A stretch of 34,278 nucleotides of DNA. Source: Psychrobacillus soli (lineage in GTDB: Bacteria > Bacillota > Bacilli > Bacillales_A > Planococcaceae). A program made the position numbers and the translations under genes. Every line of letters begins with the position of its first letter. Within the stretch, counting starts at the first letter, position 1. Shown piece by piece: positions 7,659 through 18,711 of the stretch. Where the stretch lies: contig NZ_VDGG01000040.1 in the NCBI RefSeq assembly GCF_006861775.1, forward strand, positions 1-34,278, read 5' to 3'. The notes beneath the pieces are model-generated. The model saw nothing but the letters and a program-made list of their open reading frames with translations, was not told the origin of the DNA and searched no databases.

Positions 7659-10265
7659 ATGTCGAAATATCATCAACAATCATCGCAGGAAGTTATGAAG
7701 ATATTGGGCGTGACAAGTCAAGGATTAAATGATTATGATGTCCAAAGCAGACAAGAAGAATACGGCCTTAATAAATTGGTGGAAGGAAAAAGGACAAGTA
7801 CATTCGCCGTTTTCTTCGGACAATTTAAAGATTTACTAGTCATTATTTTAATGATCGCCGCTTTCATTTCATTTCTATTAGGGGAAGTAGAAAGCACGGT
7901 CGTAATAATGATTGTCATTACTTTAAACGCAATTCTAGGCACCGTACAACATGTAAAAGCGGAGCAGTCATTGGACAACCTAAAAGCTCTAACTACCCCT
8001 ATTGCAAAAGTGTTAAGAAACAATCAAATAGTCGAAATCCCTTCTGAAGATGTAGTAGTCGGAGATATTCTTTATTTGGATGCTGGCGACTATATAAATG
8101 CGGATGGTAGACTACTCGAAAGCTATAATCTGCATATTAATGAAAGTTCATTAACAGGCGAATCACTTTCAGTAGAGAAAAATTCCTCGACCATCAAAGA
8201 AGAGAATGTCATTATTGGCGATAAAAAAAATATGGTTTTCACAGGAAGCTTTGTTACCAATGGGCGTGGTACTGTCATTGTTACAGCTATTGGAATGGAA
8301 ACAGAAATCGGGAAAATCGCCAATTTACTAGATACTGCAAAAGAGAAAAAAACTCCACTACAAGTTAGTCTAGATAATTTTGGTGGTAATTTAGCTTTAG
8401 GGATTACAATAATCTGTTTAGCCATTTTCACGATTGATCTTTTCCGGGGACGCGAGCTCGTCGATTCATTTATGTTTGCCGTTGCACTTGCCGTTGCAGC
8501 CATTCCAGAAGCATTAAGTTCCATCGTCACCATCGTGCTAGCTTTTGGAACACATAAAATGGCAAAGGAAAATGCCATTATACGAAAGCTTTATGCCGTT
8601 GAAAGTTTAGGTAGTGTATCCGTTATTTGTTCCGACAAAACGGGAACATTAACTGAAAATAAAATGACTGTTCAACAAGTGTACGTCGACCAAAAAGTTA
8701 TTCCACATGACCAAATACAAACAAAAAATACGGTGGAGAAAAACCTTCTCTTGATGTCCTTACTATGTAGTAACGCCTCCCTGACAGATCAGAAAGAAAT
8801 TGGGGACCCTACTGAAATTGCGCTCGTAAAATTAGGAAAGCAATATAACCTTGACGCATTAAACATAAGAGACCACAACCTAAGAGTAGCTGAAATTCCA
8901 TTTGATTCGGATAGAAAACTAATGAGTACAGTAAATCGCATAAACAATAAAAATATCATGATCACCAAGGGAGCATTAGATGTTCTTCTATCTAAAACTA
9001 ACAAAATCGTTACGTCTGAAGGAATAATAGATATAACTGAAGTGAATCGTAAAAAAATTGAAGAAGTGAATCACAACTTTTCTATGAATGGTTTAAGAGT
9101 GCTTGCAATTACCTACAAGGAAATAAAGCCAAATCGGTCAATTGGTGTAGAAGATGAAAAAGATTTAATCTTTGCCGGATTAATAGCAATGATGGATCCT
9201 CCTAGGAAAGAGTCAAAAGCTGCGGTTGAAAGCTGTATTAATGCGGGTATTAAACCTGTCATGATAACAGGGGACCATAAAATAACAGCAATTTCCATTG
9301 CCAAACAAATTGGTATTTTAAAAGATCCATCCGAAGCAATCGAAGGACATGAAATTGAACAATTAACCGATAAACAACTACAAGAAAAAGTGCAAGACAT
9401 CTCCGTCTACGCTCGTGTAACACCAGAGCATAAAATTCGTATCGTGAAAGCTTGGCAAGAAAAAGGAAATGTCGTCGCTATGACGGGAGATGGTGTGAAT
9501 GATGGACCTGCATTAAAACAAGCCGATATCGGTGTCGCAATGGGGATAACAGGTACAGAAGTAGCAAAAGATGCATCCTCGATGATCTTAACAGATGATA
9601 ATTTTTCAACGATTGTCAAAGCGATTTCGAATGGAAGAAGCCTTTATACGAATATCAAAAATGCTATTCTATTCCTATTATCAGGGAATGCCGGTGCTAT
9701 TTTTGTTGTTTTATATGCCACCGTTTTAGGTTTACCTGTCCCTTTTTTACCAGTGCATCTGCTATTTATTAACTTACTTACCGATAGCTTGCCTGCAATT
9801 GCAATAGGTTTAGAGCCGCATAATAAAAATATAATGAAGGACAAACCTAGAGATATTCGTACACCATTATTAAGTAAAAAGTTTACAACGCAAGTAGTAC
9901 TCGAAGGTTTATTAATCGCGATTGCTACTATCATTGCTTTTCGAATGGGATTACAGACAGGAGATACGCTAACAGCAACTACAATGGCATTTACAACATT
10001 ATGTTTGTCCAGATTAATACATGGCTTCAACTCCCGATCCAAAGAATCGATTTTCAAAATTGGTGTATTTTCGAATAAGTATACGTGGCTAGCATTTTTA
10101 ATAGGAGTTTTATGTTTACATTGCGTCTTGTTTATCCCGACACTTGCAGATATGTTTGATGTCGCAACATTAAATGGTGTTCAATTAGTATTTATCTATG
10201 CATTAGCTACTATGCCGTTTATAGTTAACCAGTGGTATAAATTGTTGTTTGTGAGAAGTAAATAG
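7659..10265 (+). CDS. Cation-transporting P-type ATPase, Ca2+ type (P2)
   Basis: 868 aa from the ATG at 7659, chosen because GGAAGGAGAA lies 7-8 nt upstream; the frame is open to 7533 but without such a site. All P-type motifs are present: TGES 166-169 (actuator), the phosphorylation site DKTGT with D326, MITGDH, and GDGVND near 610-615. About ten membrane helices. Ion-site residues fit a bacterial Ca2+ pump: PEAL with E284 in M4, and N705 and D709 in M6. R785 in M8 lies where, by spacing, the Listeria LMCA1 pump has an arginine that leaves one Ca2+ site. It would export Ca2+ in exchange for protons. Monocistronic; the bidirectional terminator at 10718-10752 ends it. Metal specificity is inferred, not certain. 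Confidence 0.9.
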   Translation: MSKYHQQSSQEVMKILGVTSQGLNDYDVQSRQEEYGLNKLVEGKRTSTFAVFFGQFKDLLVIILMIAAFISFLLGEVESTVVIMIVITLNAILGTVQHVKAEQSLDNLKALTTPIAKVLRNNQIVEIPSEDVVVGDILYLDAGDYINADGRLLESYNLHINESSLTGESLSVEKNSSTIKEENVIIGDKKNMVFTGSFVTNGRGTVIVTAIGMETEIGKIANLLDTAKEKKTPLQVSLDNFGGNLALGITIICLAIFTIDLFRGRELVDSFMFAVALAVAAIPEALSSIVTIVLAFGTHKMAKENAIIRKLYAVESLGSVSVICSDKTGTLTENKMTVQQVYVDQKVIPHDQIQTKNTVEKNLLLMSLLCSNASLTDQKEIGDPTEIALVKLGKQYNLDALNIRDHNLRVAEIPFDSDRKLMSTVNRINNKNIMITKGALDVLLSKTNKIVTSEGIIDITEVNRKKIEEVNHNFSMNGLRVLAITYKEIKPNRSIGVEDEKDLIFAGLIAMMDPPRKESKAAVESCINAGIKPVMITGDHKITAISIAKQIGILKDPSEAIEGHEIEQLTDKQLQEKVQDISVYARVTPEHKIRIVKAWQEKGNVVAMTGDGVNDGPALKQADIGVAMGITGTEVAKDASSMILTDDNFSTIVKAISNGRSLYTNIKNAILFLLSGNAGAIFVVLYATVLGLPVPFLPVHLLFINLLTDSLPAIAIGLEPHNKNIMKDKPRDIRTPLLSKKFTTQVVLEGLLIAIATIIAFRMGLQTGDTLTATTMAFTTLCLSRLIHGFNSRSKESIFKIGVFSNKYTWLAFLIGVLCLHCVLFIPTLADMFDVATLNGVQLVFIYALATMPFIVNQWYKLLFVRSK

Positions 10266-10339
10266 AGTATAGTTTCCGCAATTTGGGAATAGTGCGTCGC
10301 AAACAGTGTCCTCTAGCCTTCGTGCTTGCCGCACTTCGC

Positions 10340-10682
10340 ATGAAATCAACTTGTATTTTAAGAATTGGTTGCTTTAACAGGTAATTTGGTTGCTCTCGCA
10401 GTGATTTGATTGCTTTCCCAATAGAATTGATTGCTTTCAATGACCGATCTGTTGCCCTAAGCCATTTATTGGATTCACACAGTCGAAAAACTGTGGAAAC
10501 TTTGTTTTTAGCAAGTTGGTACTGAATAAGCAAGCTATTTTCGTTGATTTTCGCTGCTGGCGGCGACTCCTGCCGGATGAGTGGGCAAATGAGACATTCC
10601 AACGTACGCCTAAGCGGCGGGGATGGCTCATCGCTCACCCGGCGGAAAGCGCCCTACTGCAGTGAAAATCATAGCGGCCACT
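10340..10682 (+). repeat. Dispersed intergenic repeat, copy 2
   Basis: Occupies most of the gene-free stretch 10266-10770; 10266-10339 holds nothing I recognise. It begins with an array of TTGGTTGC / TTGATTGC units starting at 10365, 10386, 10406, 10427 and 10448 (spacing 21, 20, 21, 21). The GGATTCACACAGTCGAAAAAC module follows, then a GC-rich module between TGATTTTCGCTGC (10545-10557) and its near-perfect inverse GCAGTGAAAATCA (10659-10671). Open frames across it are repeat shadows. Confidence 0.8.
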
Positions 10683-10717
10683 GTTTACAACGTTTTTTCT
10701 ATACTGCTCTTAATACA

Positions 10718-10752
10718 AAAAGGAGACGAACTAATGAAGTTCGTCTCCTTTT
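10718..10752. terminator. Bidirectional terminator between the ATPase and sufB
   Basis: A perfect 15-bp stem AAAAGGAGACGAACT / AGTTCGTCTCCTTTT around the loop AATGA. It has A/T tracts on both sides, so it can end the suf operon (minus) and the ATPase transcript (plus). Confidence 0.93.
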
Positions 10753-10770
10753 ACTATTGTTTATAAAAAA

Positions 10771-12168
10771 TTAACCAATTGATCCTTCCATTTCGAACTT
10801 GATTAGACGGTTCATCTCAACCGCATATTCCATTGGAAGTTCTTTTGTGAATGGCTCGATGAAGCCCATTACGATCATTTCTGTTGCTTCTTCTTCACTT
10901 AATCCACGACTCATCAAGTAGAATAATTGTTCTTCTGATACTTTAGAAACTTTCGCTTCATGCTCAAGAGAAATATTATCGTTCAAGATTTCGTTGTATG
11001 GAATGGTATCTGAAGTAGATTGGTTATCCATAATTAATGTATCACATTCGATGTTCGCACGAGCACCCGTTGCTTTACGTCCAAAGTGTACGATACCACG
11101 GTAAGTTACTTTACCACCTTGTTTAGAAATAGATTTCGAAACAATAGTAGATGAAGTATTTGGTGCTAAGTGCATCATTTTCGCACCAGCATCTTGGTGT
11201 TGTCCTTTACCAGCAATTGCGATCGAAAGTGTCATTCCACGAGCGCCTTCTCCTTTTAGGATACATGCTGGATATTTCATTGTTAATTTTGAACCGATGT
11301 TGCCATCAATCCATTCCATTGTTCCGTTTTCTTCCACAACAGTACGTTTTGTAACAAGGTTGTATACGTTATTCGCCCAGTTTTGAATTGTTGTGTAACG
11401 GCAATATGCATCTTTTTTAACAATAATTTCAACTACAGCAGAGTGCAGTGAGTTTGTTGTATAAACAGGAGCTGTACATCCTTCTACGTAATGTACAGAA
11501 GCACCCTCATCTACAATGATTAGTGTACGTTCGAATTGACCCATGTTTTCCGAGTTAATACGGAAGTACGCTTGTAGTGGTGTATCCACTTTTATGCCTG
11601 GTGGTACATAGATAAATGATCCACCTGACCATACAGCTGAGTTAAGTGCTGAGAACTTGTTATCCGATGAAGGAATGACAGTACCCCAGTATTTTTTGAA
11701 AATATCTTCATTTTCACGAAGAGCTGAGTCCGTATCTTTAAATACAATACCCATGTCTTCTAGTTCTTGTTTCATGTTGTGGTAAACAACTTCTGATTCA
11801 TACTGTGCAGAAACACCAGCAAGGTATTTTTGTTCTGCTTCAGGGATACCTAGTTTATCAAATGTTGCTTTGATTTCTTCTGGTACTTCATCCCATGACT
11901 TTTGTGTAGCTTCAGATGGTTTTACGTAATACGTAATTTCATCGAAGTCAAGTGAAGCTAAATCTCCACCCCATTGAGGCATCGGTTTAGAATAGAAAAT
12001 TTCTAACGCTTTTAAACGATAATCTAACATCCATTGTGGTTCATTTTTCATACGTGAAATTTCTTCCACGATATCTTTCGTCAACCCACGTTTTGAACGG
12101 AAAATGGATACGTCTTTATCGTGGAAACCATATTTATAATCGCCAATTTCAGGCATTTTTTTTGCCAT
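10771..12168 (-). CDS. sufB: Fe-S cluster assembly scaffold subunit SufB
   Basis: 465 aa, full length for SufB. It is the scaffold subunit of the SufBC2D complex, on which sulfur from SufS/SufU and iron form a cluster with the help of SufC ATPase. Diagnostic segments are [57 protein letters not shown] with the conserved cysteine C375, and the C-terminal [19 protein letters not shown] shared with SufD. Start ATG at 12168 with GGAGGAAT upstream. Last gene of sufC-D-S-U-B, 15 nt after sufU, ending in the terminator at 10718-10752. Identity is certain. Confidence 0.97.
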   Translation of the reverse strand: MAKKMPEIGDYKYGFHDKDVSIFRSKRGLTKDIVEEISRMKNEPQWMLDYRLKALEIFYSKPMPQWGGDLASLDFDEITYYVKPSEATQKSWDEVPEEIKATFDKLGIPEAEQKYLAGVSAQYESEVVYHNMKQELEDMGIVFKDTDSALRENEDIFKKYWGTVIPSSDNKFSALNSAVWSGGSFIYVPPGIKVDTPLQAYFRINSENMGQFERTLIIVDEGASVHYVEGCTAPVYTTNSLHSAVVEIIVKKDAYCRYTTIQNWANNVYNLVTKRTVVEENGTMEWIDGNIGSKLTMKYPACILKGEGARGMTLSIAIAGKGQHQDAGAKMMHLAPNTSSTIVSKSISKQGGKVTYRGIVHFGRKATGARANIECDTLIMDNQSTSDTIPYNEILNDNISLEHEAKVSKVSEEQLFYLMSRGLSEEEATEMIVMGFIEPFTKELPMEYAVEMNRLIKFEMEGSIG

Positions 12169-12183
12169 CGTAATTCCTCCGTT

Positions 12184-15153
<2,970 letters not shown>

Positions 15154-15171
15154 GTTTATTCGTCCCCTTTC

Positions 15172-15951
15172 TTATGCTTCTTGTCCAACTGTCTCATCTT
15201 CAATTCCAAGCTCTTCTTTAATCCAGTCATATCCTTGTGCTTCTAATTTATGTGCAAGCTCAGGACCACCAGATTTCACTACGCGACCTTGCATCATTAC
15301 ATGCACATGATCTGGAGTGATGTAGTTAAGTAGACGTTGGTAGTGAGTGATTATAAGACTTCCGAAGCCTTCTCCACGCATTTCATTGATTCCTTTAGAA
15401 ACAACTTTAAGCGCATCGATATCTAAACCAGAGTCAATTTCATCTAAGATAGCGAATTTTGGTTGTAACATCATTAATTGAAGAATTTCATTACGTTTTT
15501 TCTCTCCGCCTGAGAATCCTTCATTTAAATAACGTTGTGCCATATCAACGTCCATTTCTAAAAATTCCATTTTGCTATCTAATTCGCGGATGAATTTCAT
15601 TAATGAAATTTCATCACCTTCCGCACGACGAGCGTTAATTGCTGAACGTAGGAAGTCTGCGTTTGTTACTCCAGTAATTTCACTTGGGTATTGCATTGCT
15701 AAAAATAGACCTGCTTGCGCGCGCTCGTCTACTTCCATCGCTAGTACGTCTTCTCCGTCCAATTCAACAGAACCAGAAGTTACTTCATATTTAGGATGAC
15801 CCATAATAGCAGATGCTAAAGTTGATTTACCAGTACCATTTGGCCCCATAACCGCGTGGATTTCATTTGTATTAATTGTTAAATTAACACCTTTAAGTAT
15901 CTCTTTACCGTCGATTGCAACGTGTAAATCCTTAATCACTAAAGTTGACAT
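15172..15951 (-). CDS. sufC: Fe-S cluster assembly ATPase SufC
   Basis: 259 aa ABC-type ATPase, soluble, that dimerises on SufB-SufD and drives the conformational change for cluster formation. Walker A GPNGTGKST at 36-44, the ABC signature FSGGEKKR from 146, Walker B AILDEIDSGLD with D170 and E171, and the switch histidine in LIITHYQRLL. Start ATG at 15951 with TGGAGGG upstream. First gene of the operon; the promoter region lies at 15989-16017. B. subtilis, as I recall, has yurZ between sufC and metQ; here that interval holds a different small gene and repeats. Confidence 0.97.
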   Translation of the reverse strand: MSTLVIKDLHVAIDGKEILKGVNLTINTNEIHAVMGPNGTGKSTLASAIMGHPKYEVTSGSVELDGEDVLAMEVDERAQAGLFLAMQYPSEITGVTNADFLRSAINARRAEGDEISLMKFIRELDSKMEFLEMDVDMAQRYLNEGFSGGEKKRNEILQLMMLQPKFAILDEIDSGLDIDALKVVSKGINEMRGEGFGSLIITHYQRLLNYITPDHVHVMMQGRVVKSGGPELAHKLEAQGYDWIKEELGIEDETVGQEA

Positions 15952-15988
15952 TGAATACCCTCCATTAAGTAACTATGAATGTGTAACC

Positions 15989-16017
15989 ATTCTAATTTAT
16001 TATCATTCTAATCTTAA
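15989..16017 (-). promoter_or_regulatory. Candidate suf promoter with a PerR/Fur-like box in the spacer
   Basis: On the minus strand TTAAGA is followed after 17 nt by TAGAAT, about 40 nt before sufC. The spacer contains TTAGAATGATAATAA (15997-16011), which agrees at 12 of 14 defined positions with the PerR box TTATAATNATTATAA and less well with a Fur box. The motif CATTCTAAT is directly repeated at 15988 and 16004 on the plus strand. AT-rich sequence can give such matches by chance. Confidence 0.4.
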
Positions 16018-16196
16018 CCCAAACTGAAGTGTCTGGCAAATCTTTTGAAACTGTTTGGCAGTTATTGTAGAAAACATGCAAATATCTAGATTTTTCATCC
16101 TTTTCTCTAAAACTATTATAGAAATTGGAATAAGCTGATATTTTCAATACGATTTTCTAATTGAGAATCGATTTCACTACGCATATAGTGTTAATT

Positions 16197-16231
16197 AAAA
16201 AAATCCACAAAGGACATGCCTTCATGGATTT
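16197..16231 (-). terminator. Terminator of the small gene
   Basis: On the minus strand AAATCCA pairs with TGGATTT, and AAGG with CCTT inside it. A run of seven T follows, starting 8 nt after the stop codon of the frame 16239-16430. A canonical intrinsic terminator at this place argues that the frame is transcribed. Confidence 0.85.
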
Positions 16232-16238
16232 CATCTTA

Positions 16239-16430
16239 TTAGCCTTTAAATACTTGTGCACCAATTCTGGCAACAAGTTGAACACTTTTCTCGTAATCTC
16301 GCTGTCTTCTTTTTTCCACTTTCATTCGCAAAGTTTGACTGTTGCGAAGTTCGTCGTATCCAAATCCGTGAACTCCTCTAAATGCGTGATCCATTTGCTC
16401 TGTGTAAGGTAATCCTTCTGAAGTGATAAT
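16239..16430 (-). CDS. Small gene behind a sigma-B-type promoter, apparent ATT start, unrecognised
   Basis: An open frame of 63 codons from ATT at 16430 reads ITSEGLPYTEQMDHAFRGVH, GFGYDELRNSQTLRMKVEKR and RQRDYEKSVQLVARIGAQVF plus KG. It is soluble and basic, without membrane segment or cysteine. I do not recognise the family. Upstream are a GTTTAA-13-GGGTAT promoter (16471-16495) and CGAAAGGA about 7 nt before the ATT; a good terminator follows directly. The ATG nearest that ribosome binding site (16437) is one base out of frame and closes after 19 codons. The first in-frame ATG (16394, giving 51 aa) has only AAGG 17 nt away. So the start is ATT, or the internal ATG, or the gene carries a one-base frameshift. 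The full transcription unit makes a real, probably stress-induced gene likely. Confidence 0.55.
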   Translation of the reverse strand: MITSEGLPYTEQMDHAFRGVHGFGYDELRNSQTLRMKVEKRRQRDYEKSVQLVARIGAQVFKG

Positions 16431-16470
16431 GAATCATTCCTTTCGATTTTTTACACCTATACTATGGTAC

Positions 16471-16495
16471 ATACCCACGTATATTCCTATTAAAC
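16471..16495 (-). promoter_or_regulatory. Sigma-B-type promoter of the small gene
   Basis: On the minus strand GTTTAA (16490-16495) is followed after 13 nt by GGGTAT (16471-16476), an exact fit to the B. subtilis sigma-B consensus GTTTAA-N12-14-GGGWAW. Transcription would start near 16464 and give a leader of about 34 nt with the AAAGGA ribosome binding site. Confidence 0.7.
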
Positions 16496-16643
16496 ATTTA
16501 TTTTTCCTTGGAAAATTTATCGATGATAATAGAAATATAAGTAGAAGCTGTCGAACGCTCACGGGTGCAACTTTGCTCGAATGCTTAATGCGCGCATAAA
16601 AAAAACATAAATGGTCTTTATATGTATTTTATTTTTAGAAGTC

Positions 16644-16906
16644 ACAGGGGAGGTGATCCTTCACCGCCGTTTGCAGCGAAAATCAAAGGAAATTGCTCGC
16701 TAATTAGCATCGACTCGCTAATAACAAAGTTTTATACAGTTTTTTCGACTGTGTGAATCCAGTAAATGGATTAGGGCAACCAATCGATCATTGAAAGCAA
16801 CCAGTTCTACTCGGAAAGCAATCAAATCAGCACCAGAGCAACCAAATTGCCGGTGAAAGCAACCAATTCTAAAAATAGCAAGTTTACTTGAAGTGAGACG
16901 ACTGTC
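16644..16906 (-). repeat. Dispersed intergenic repeat, copy 3 (inverted)
   Basis: Same family as copies 1, 2 and 4, read on the minus strand. GCAACC / GCAATC units start at 16777, 16798, 16819, 16839 and 16860. Read in the repeat's own direction the spacings are 21, 20, 21, 21, identical to copy 2, including the one short unit. The ACAGTCGAAAAAACTG module and TTGATTTTCGCTGC boundary follow. The GC-rich module is reduced to a short remnant (GGCGGTGAAGG). The rest of the gene-free stretch 16496-16643 shows nothing I recognise. Confidence 0.8.
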
Positions 16907-16929
16907 ACTAGGACTCGTTTTTTATGAAC

Positions 16930-17040
16930 GTTGCGGAAATGCCCCATAATGTTGCGCGTTTGAAGGGGAACGTTGCGCATATGCACTTCCATGTTGCGAG
17001 TAACGGCTGTTAAGTTGCGCATTTATAAAATGACGTTATT
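16930..17040 (+). repeat. Tandem array of GTTGCG units with an exact 21-nt period
   Basis: GTTGCG starts at 16930, 16951, 16972, 16993 and 17014, exactly 21 nt apart, with a decayed sixth unit (GTTATT) at 17035. The 15 nt between cores vary, which points to spacing being kept more than sequence. The minus strand reads as heptads beginning R-N, but that short frame (16822-17022) has no support as a gene. The array is absent from copies 2 and 4 of the neighbouring repeat. Confidence 0.75.
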
Positions 17041-17133
17041 TTCCAGGTAAAATAGAGCAGATACTTTGCCGTAGTGCGCAGTATCCATATATAATCGCAT
17101 ACCATCTACTTTATAATTCCTTAAAACACAAAA

Positions 17134-17162
17134 AAGCAGGCACTTCATACGCGTGCCCGCTT
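17134..17162 (-). terminator. Terminator of metNPQ
   Basis: On the minus strand AAGCGGGCAC pairs with GTGCCTGCTT (one mismatch) around a 9-nt loop and is followed by a T-run, 13 nt after the metQ stop. Confidence 0.9.
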
Positions 17163-17174
17163 AATCATTTTTAT

Positions 17175-17981
17175 TTATTCATTAACTGGTACTACTGATC
17201 CACCCCACTCATTCACGATAAAATCTTGAATTTCTTGTGAGTGTAATGCGTCTACTAACGCTTTAATTTGTTCATTGTTTTCGTCTCCAGCTTTAACCGC
17301 AATAATGTTCACGTATGGTGATTGAGAATCTTCAATTGCAATCGAATCTTCAATCGGATTTAAGCCTGCGTCTAATGCATAGTTCGAGTTAATTAGTACA
17401 GCATCGCCTTCATCATTTTCATACAATTGCACCATTAATGCTGATTCATAGTTTGGATCGAATTCTAAGTTTTTAGGATTCTCTACGATATCAGAGAGTT
17501 CTGCTGTTGTTTTATTAACGCCATCTGCTAATTTGATTAATCCTTTTGCTTCTAGCATAGCTAAAATACGACCGTGGTCAGGAATAGAGTTACTCATTAA
17601 AATTGTTGCACCTTCTGGTAGTTCTTCGATAGAACCATACTTTTTAGAGTATAATCCGATTGGCTCTACATGGATTCCACCAGCGTTTACGAAATCATAA
17701 CCAAATTCAGCGATTTGATCTTCTAAATAAGGAATATGTTGAAAGTAGTTCGCGTTTAAATCACCAGATTCTAAATCTTTATTTGGTAGTACGTAATCTT
17801 GATAAGTTTCTACAACAAGTTCAATTCCTTGTTCTTCAAGAATAGGTTTTGCTTGTTCTAAAATAATTGCGTGTGGATTGTTAGAAGCACCTACTACTAA
17901 TTTGCCGCTTTCTTCATCTCCACAAGCTGCAAGTGTTAATGCACTTACCGATAATAATGCACCAGCTAAAAATTTCTTCAT
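17175..17981 (-). CDS. metQ: Methionine-binding lipoprotein MetQ (NlpA family)
   Basis: 268 aa substrate-binding lipoprotein of the methionine ABC transporter, anchored outside the membrane. The signal peptide MKKFLAGALLSVSALTLAAC has a lipobox L-A-A-C with the lipidated cysteine at residue 20. The mature protein shows the NlpA pattern: KLVVGASNNPHAIILEQAKP, GDLNANYFQHIPYL, and ALINSNY-type segment VLINSNYALDAGLNP. The ATG at 17981 is taken as start, with AAAGGAGAG about 7 nt upstream; a TTG directly before it is less likely. Third gene of metN-metP-metQ, following metP after 61 nt, and controlled by the SAM riboswitch upstream of metN. Confidence 0.95.
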   Translation of the reverse strand: MKKFLAGALLSVSALTLAACGDEESGKLVVGASNNPHAIILEQAKPILEEQGIELVVETYQDYVLPNKDLESGDLNANYFQHIPYLEDQIAEFGYDFVNAGGIHVEPIGLYSKKYGSIEELPEGATILMSNSIPDHGRILAMLEAKGLIKLADGVNKTTAELSDIVENPKNLEFDPNYESALMVQLYENDEGDAVLINSNYALDAGLNPIEDSIAIEDSQSPYVNIIAVKAGDENNEQIKALVDALHSQEIQDFIVNEWGGSVVPVNE

Positions 17982-18042
17982 CAATATTCTCTCCTTTGTA
18001 ATTTCCCCATTTATATATGTGATCGGGTAAACCCGTGAACAC

Positions 18043-18711
18043 CTAACGCTTGTCTATTCTCGTTGTAATAATATCGCCAATCCATTGAATGATAAATACA
18101 AGGACTAATATTAATATCGTTGCAACTAATGTGACATCTTCTCTACTTCGTTGGAATCCATCTAGAAAAGCGAGTGTCCCTAAACCGCCGGCACCAATTA
18201 TTCCCGCCATCGCCGTATATCCAACGAGCGAAATACAAGTTACTGTAATCCCAGAAACTAAAGCGGGCATCGATTCAGGAAGTAAAACCTTCCATATAAT
18301 AGTAGAAGTTTTGGCCCCCATTGATCTTGCCGCTTCTAAAACACCTTTATCAATTTCTCGTAAACCAATTAATACCATACGCGCATAAAAAGGTGCCGCT
18401 CCTATGACAAGTGCAGGAAACGCAGCATCTGGTCCACGCATTGTACCAACTAAAAATTTCGTTAAAGGAATTAATAAAATGATCAAAATAATAAAAGGAA
18501 TAGACCGGAATATATTTACAAATGCCCCTGTTAACCAGTTCGCTAGCTTATTAGCCCAAGCTTGGTGTGGACTTGTTAAGAACAGTAAAAGACCGAGTGC
18601 TAAACCAAAAATTGCAGTTAATACCGTGGAAATTGCGGTCATATATAATGTTTCCAGTGCTGCTTCCCACATTTTAGGCCAATCAACATTCGGAAAAAGC
18701 GTATTAATCAT
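18043..18711 (-). CDS. metP: Methionine ABC transporter permease MetP (MetI)
   Basis: 222 aa, five to six membrane helices, a typical MetI-type permease. The EAA loop that contacts MetN is seen in LREIDKGVLEAARSMGAKTS, and the C-terminal helices (YTAMAGIIGAGGLGTLAF) are characteristic. The start ATG at 18711 lies within metN (8-bp overlap with the metN stop at 18704), with AGAGGTGATC upstream, so translation is coupled. It forms the membrane channel with two MetN subunits and receives methionine from MetQ. Identity is firm from sequence and context. Confidence 0.95.
   Translation of the reverse strand: MINTLFPNVDWPKMWEAALETLYMTAISTVLTAIFGLALGLLLFLTSPHQAWANKLANWLTGAFVNIFRSIPFIILIILLIPLTKFLVGTMRGPDAAFPALVIGAAPFYARMVLIGLREIDKGVLEAARSMGAKTSTIIWKVLLPESMPALVSGITVTCISLVGYTAMAGIIGAGGLGTLAFLDGFQRSREDVTLVATILILVLVFIIQWIGDIITTRIDKR

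Noticed and set aside
10225-10638. Minus-strand frames across repeat copy 2 (137 and 64 codons)
   Set aside because: They run through the dispersed repeat. Similar arginine- and serine-rich peptides appear from the other copies (33724-33909), which marks them as repeat shadows.
15997-16011. Fur box in front of suf
   Set aside because: The match to the Fur consensus is only about 10 of 14 and weaker than to PerR, so I list only a PerR-like candidate.
16161-16412. Plus-strand 83-codon frame opposite the small gene
   Set aside because: It is antisense to the unit with promoter, ribosome binding site and terminator, has no ribosome binding site, and its peptide is hydrophobic shadow sequence.
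16822-17022. Minus-strand frame whose peptide has R-N heptads
   Set aside because: The heptads come from the 21-nt period of GTTGCG. The frame has no ribosome binding site and runs into repeat copy 3, so it is explained by the DNA repeat.
16777-17040. CRISPR array
   Set aside because: The period of 20-21 nt with cores of 6-8 nt is far too short for CRISPR repeat and spacer units, and there are no cas genes.
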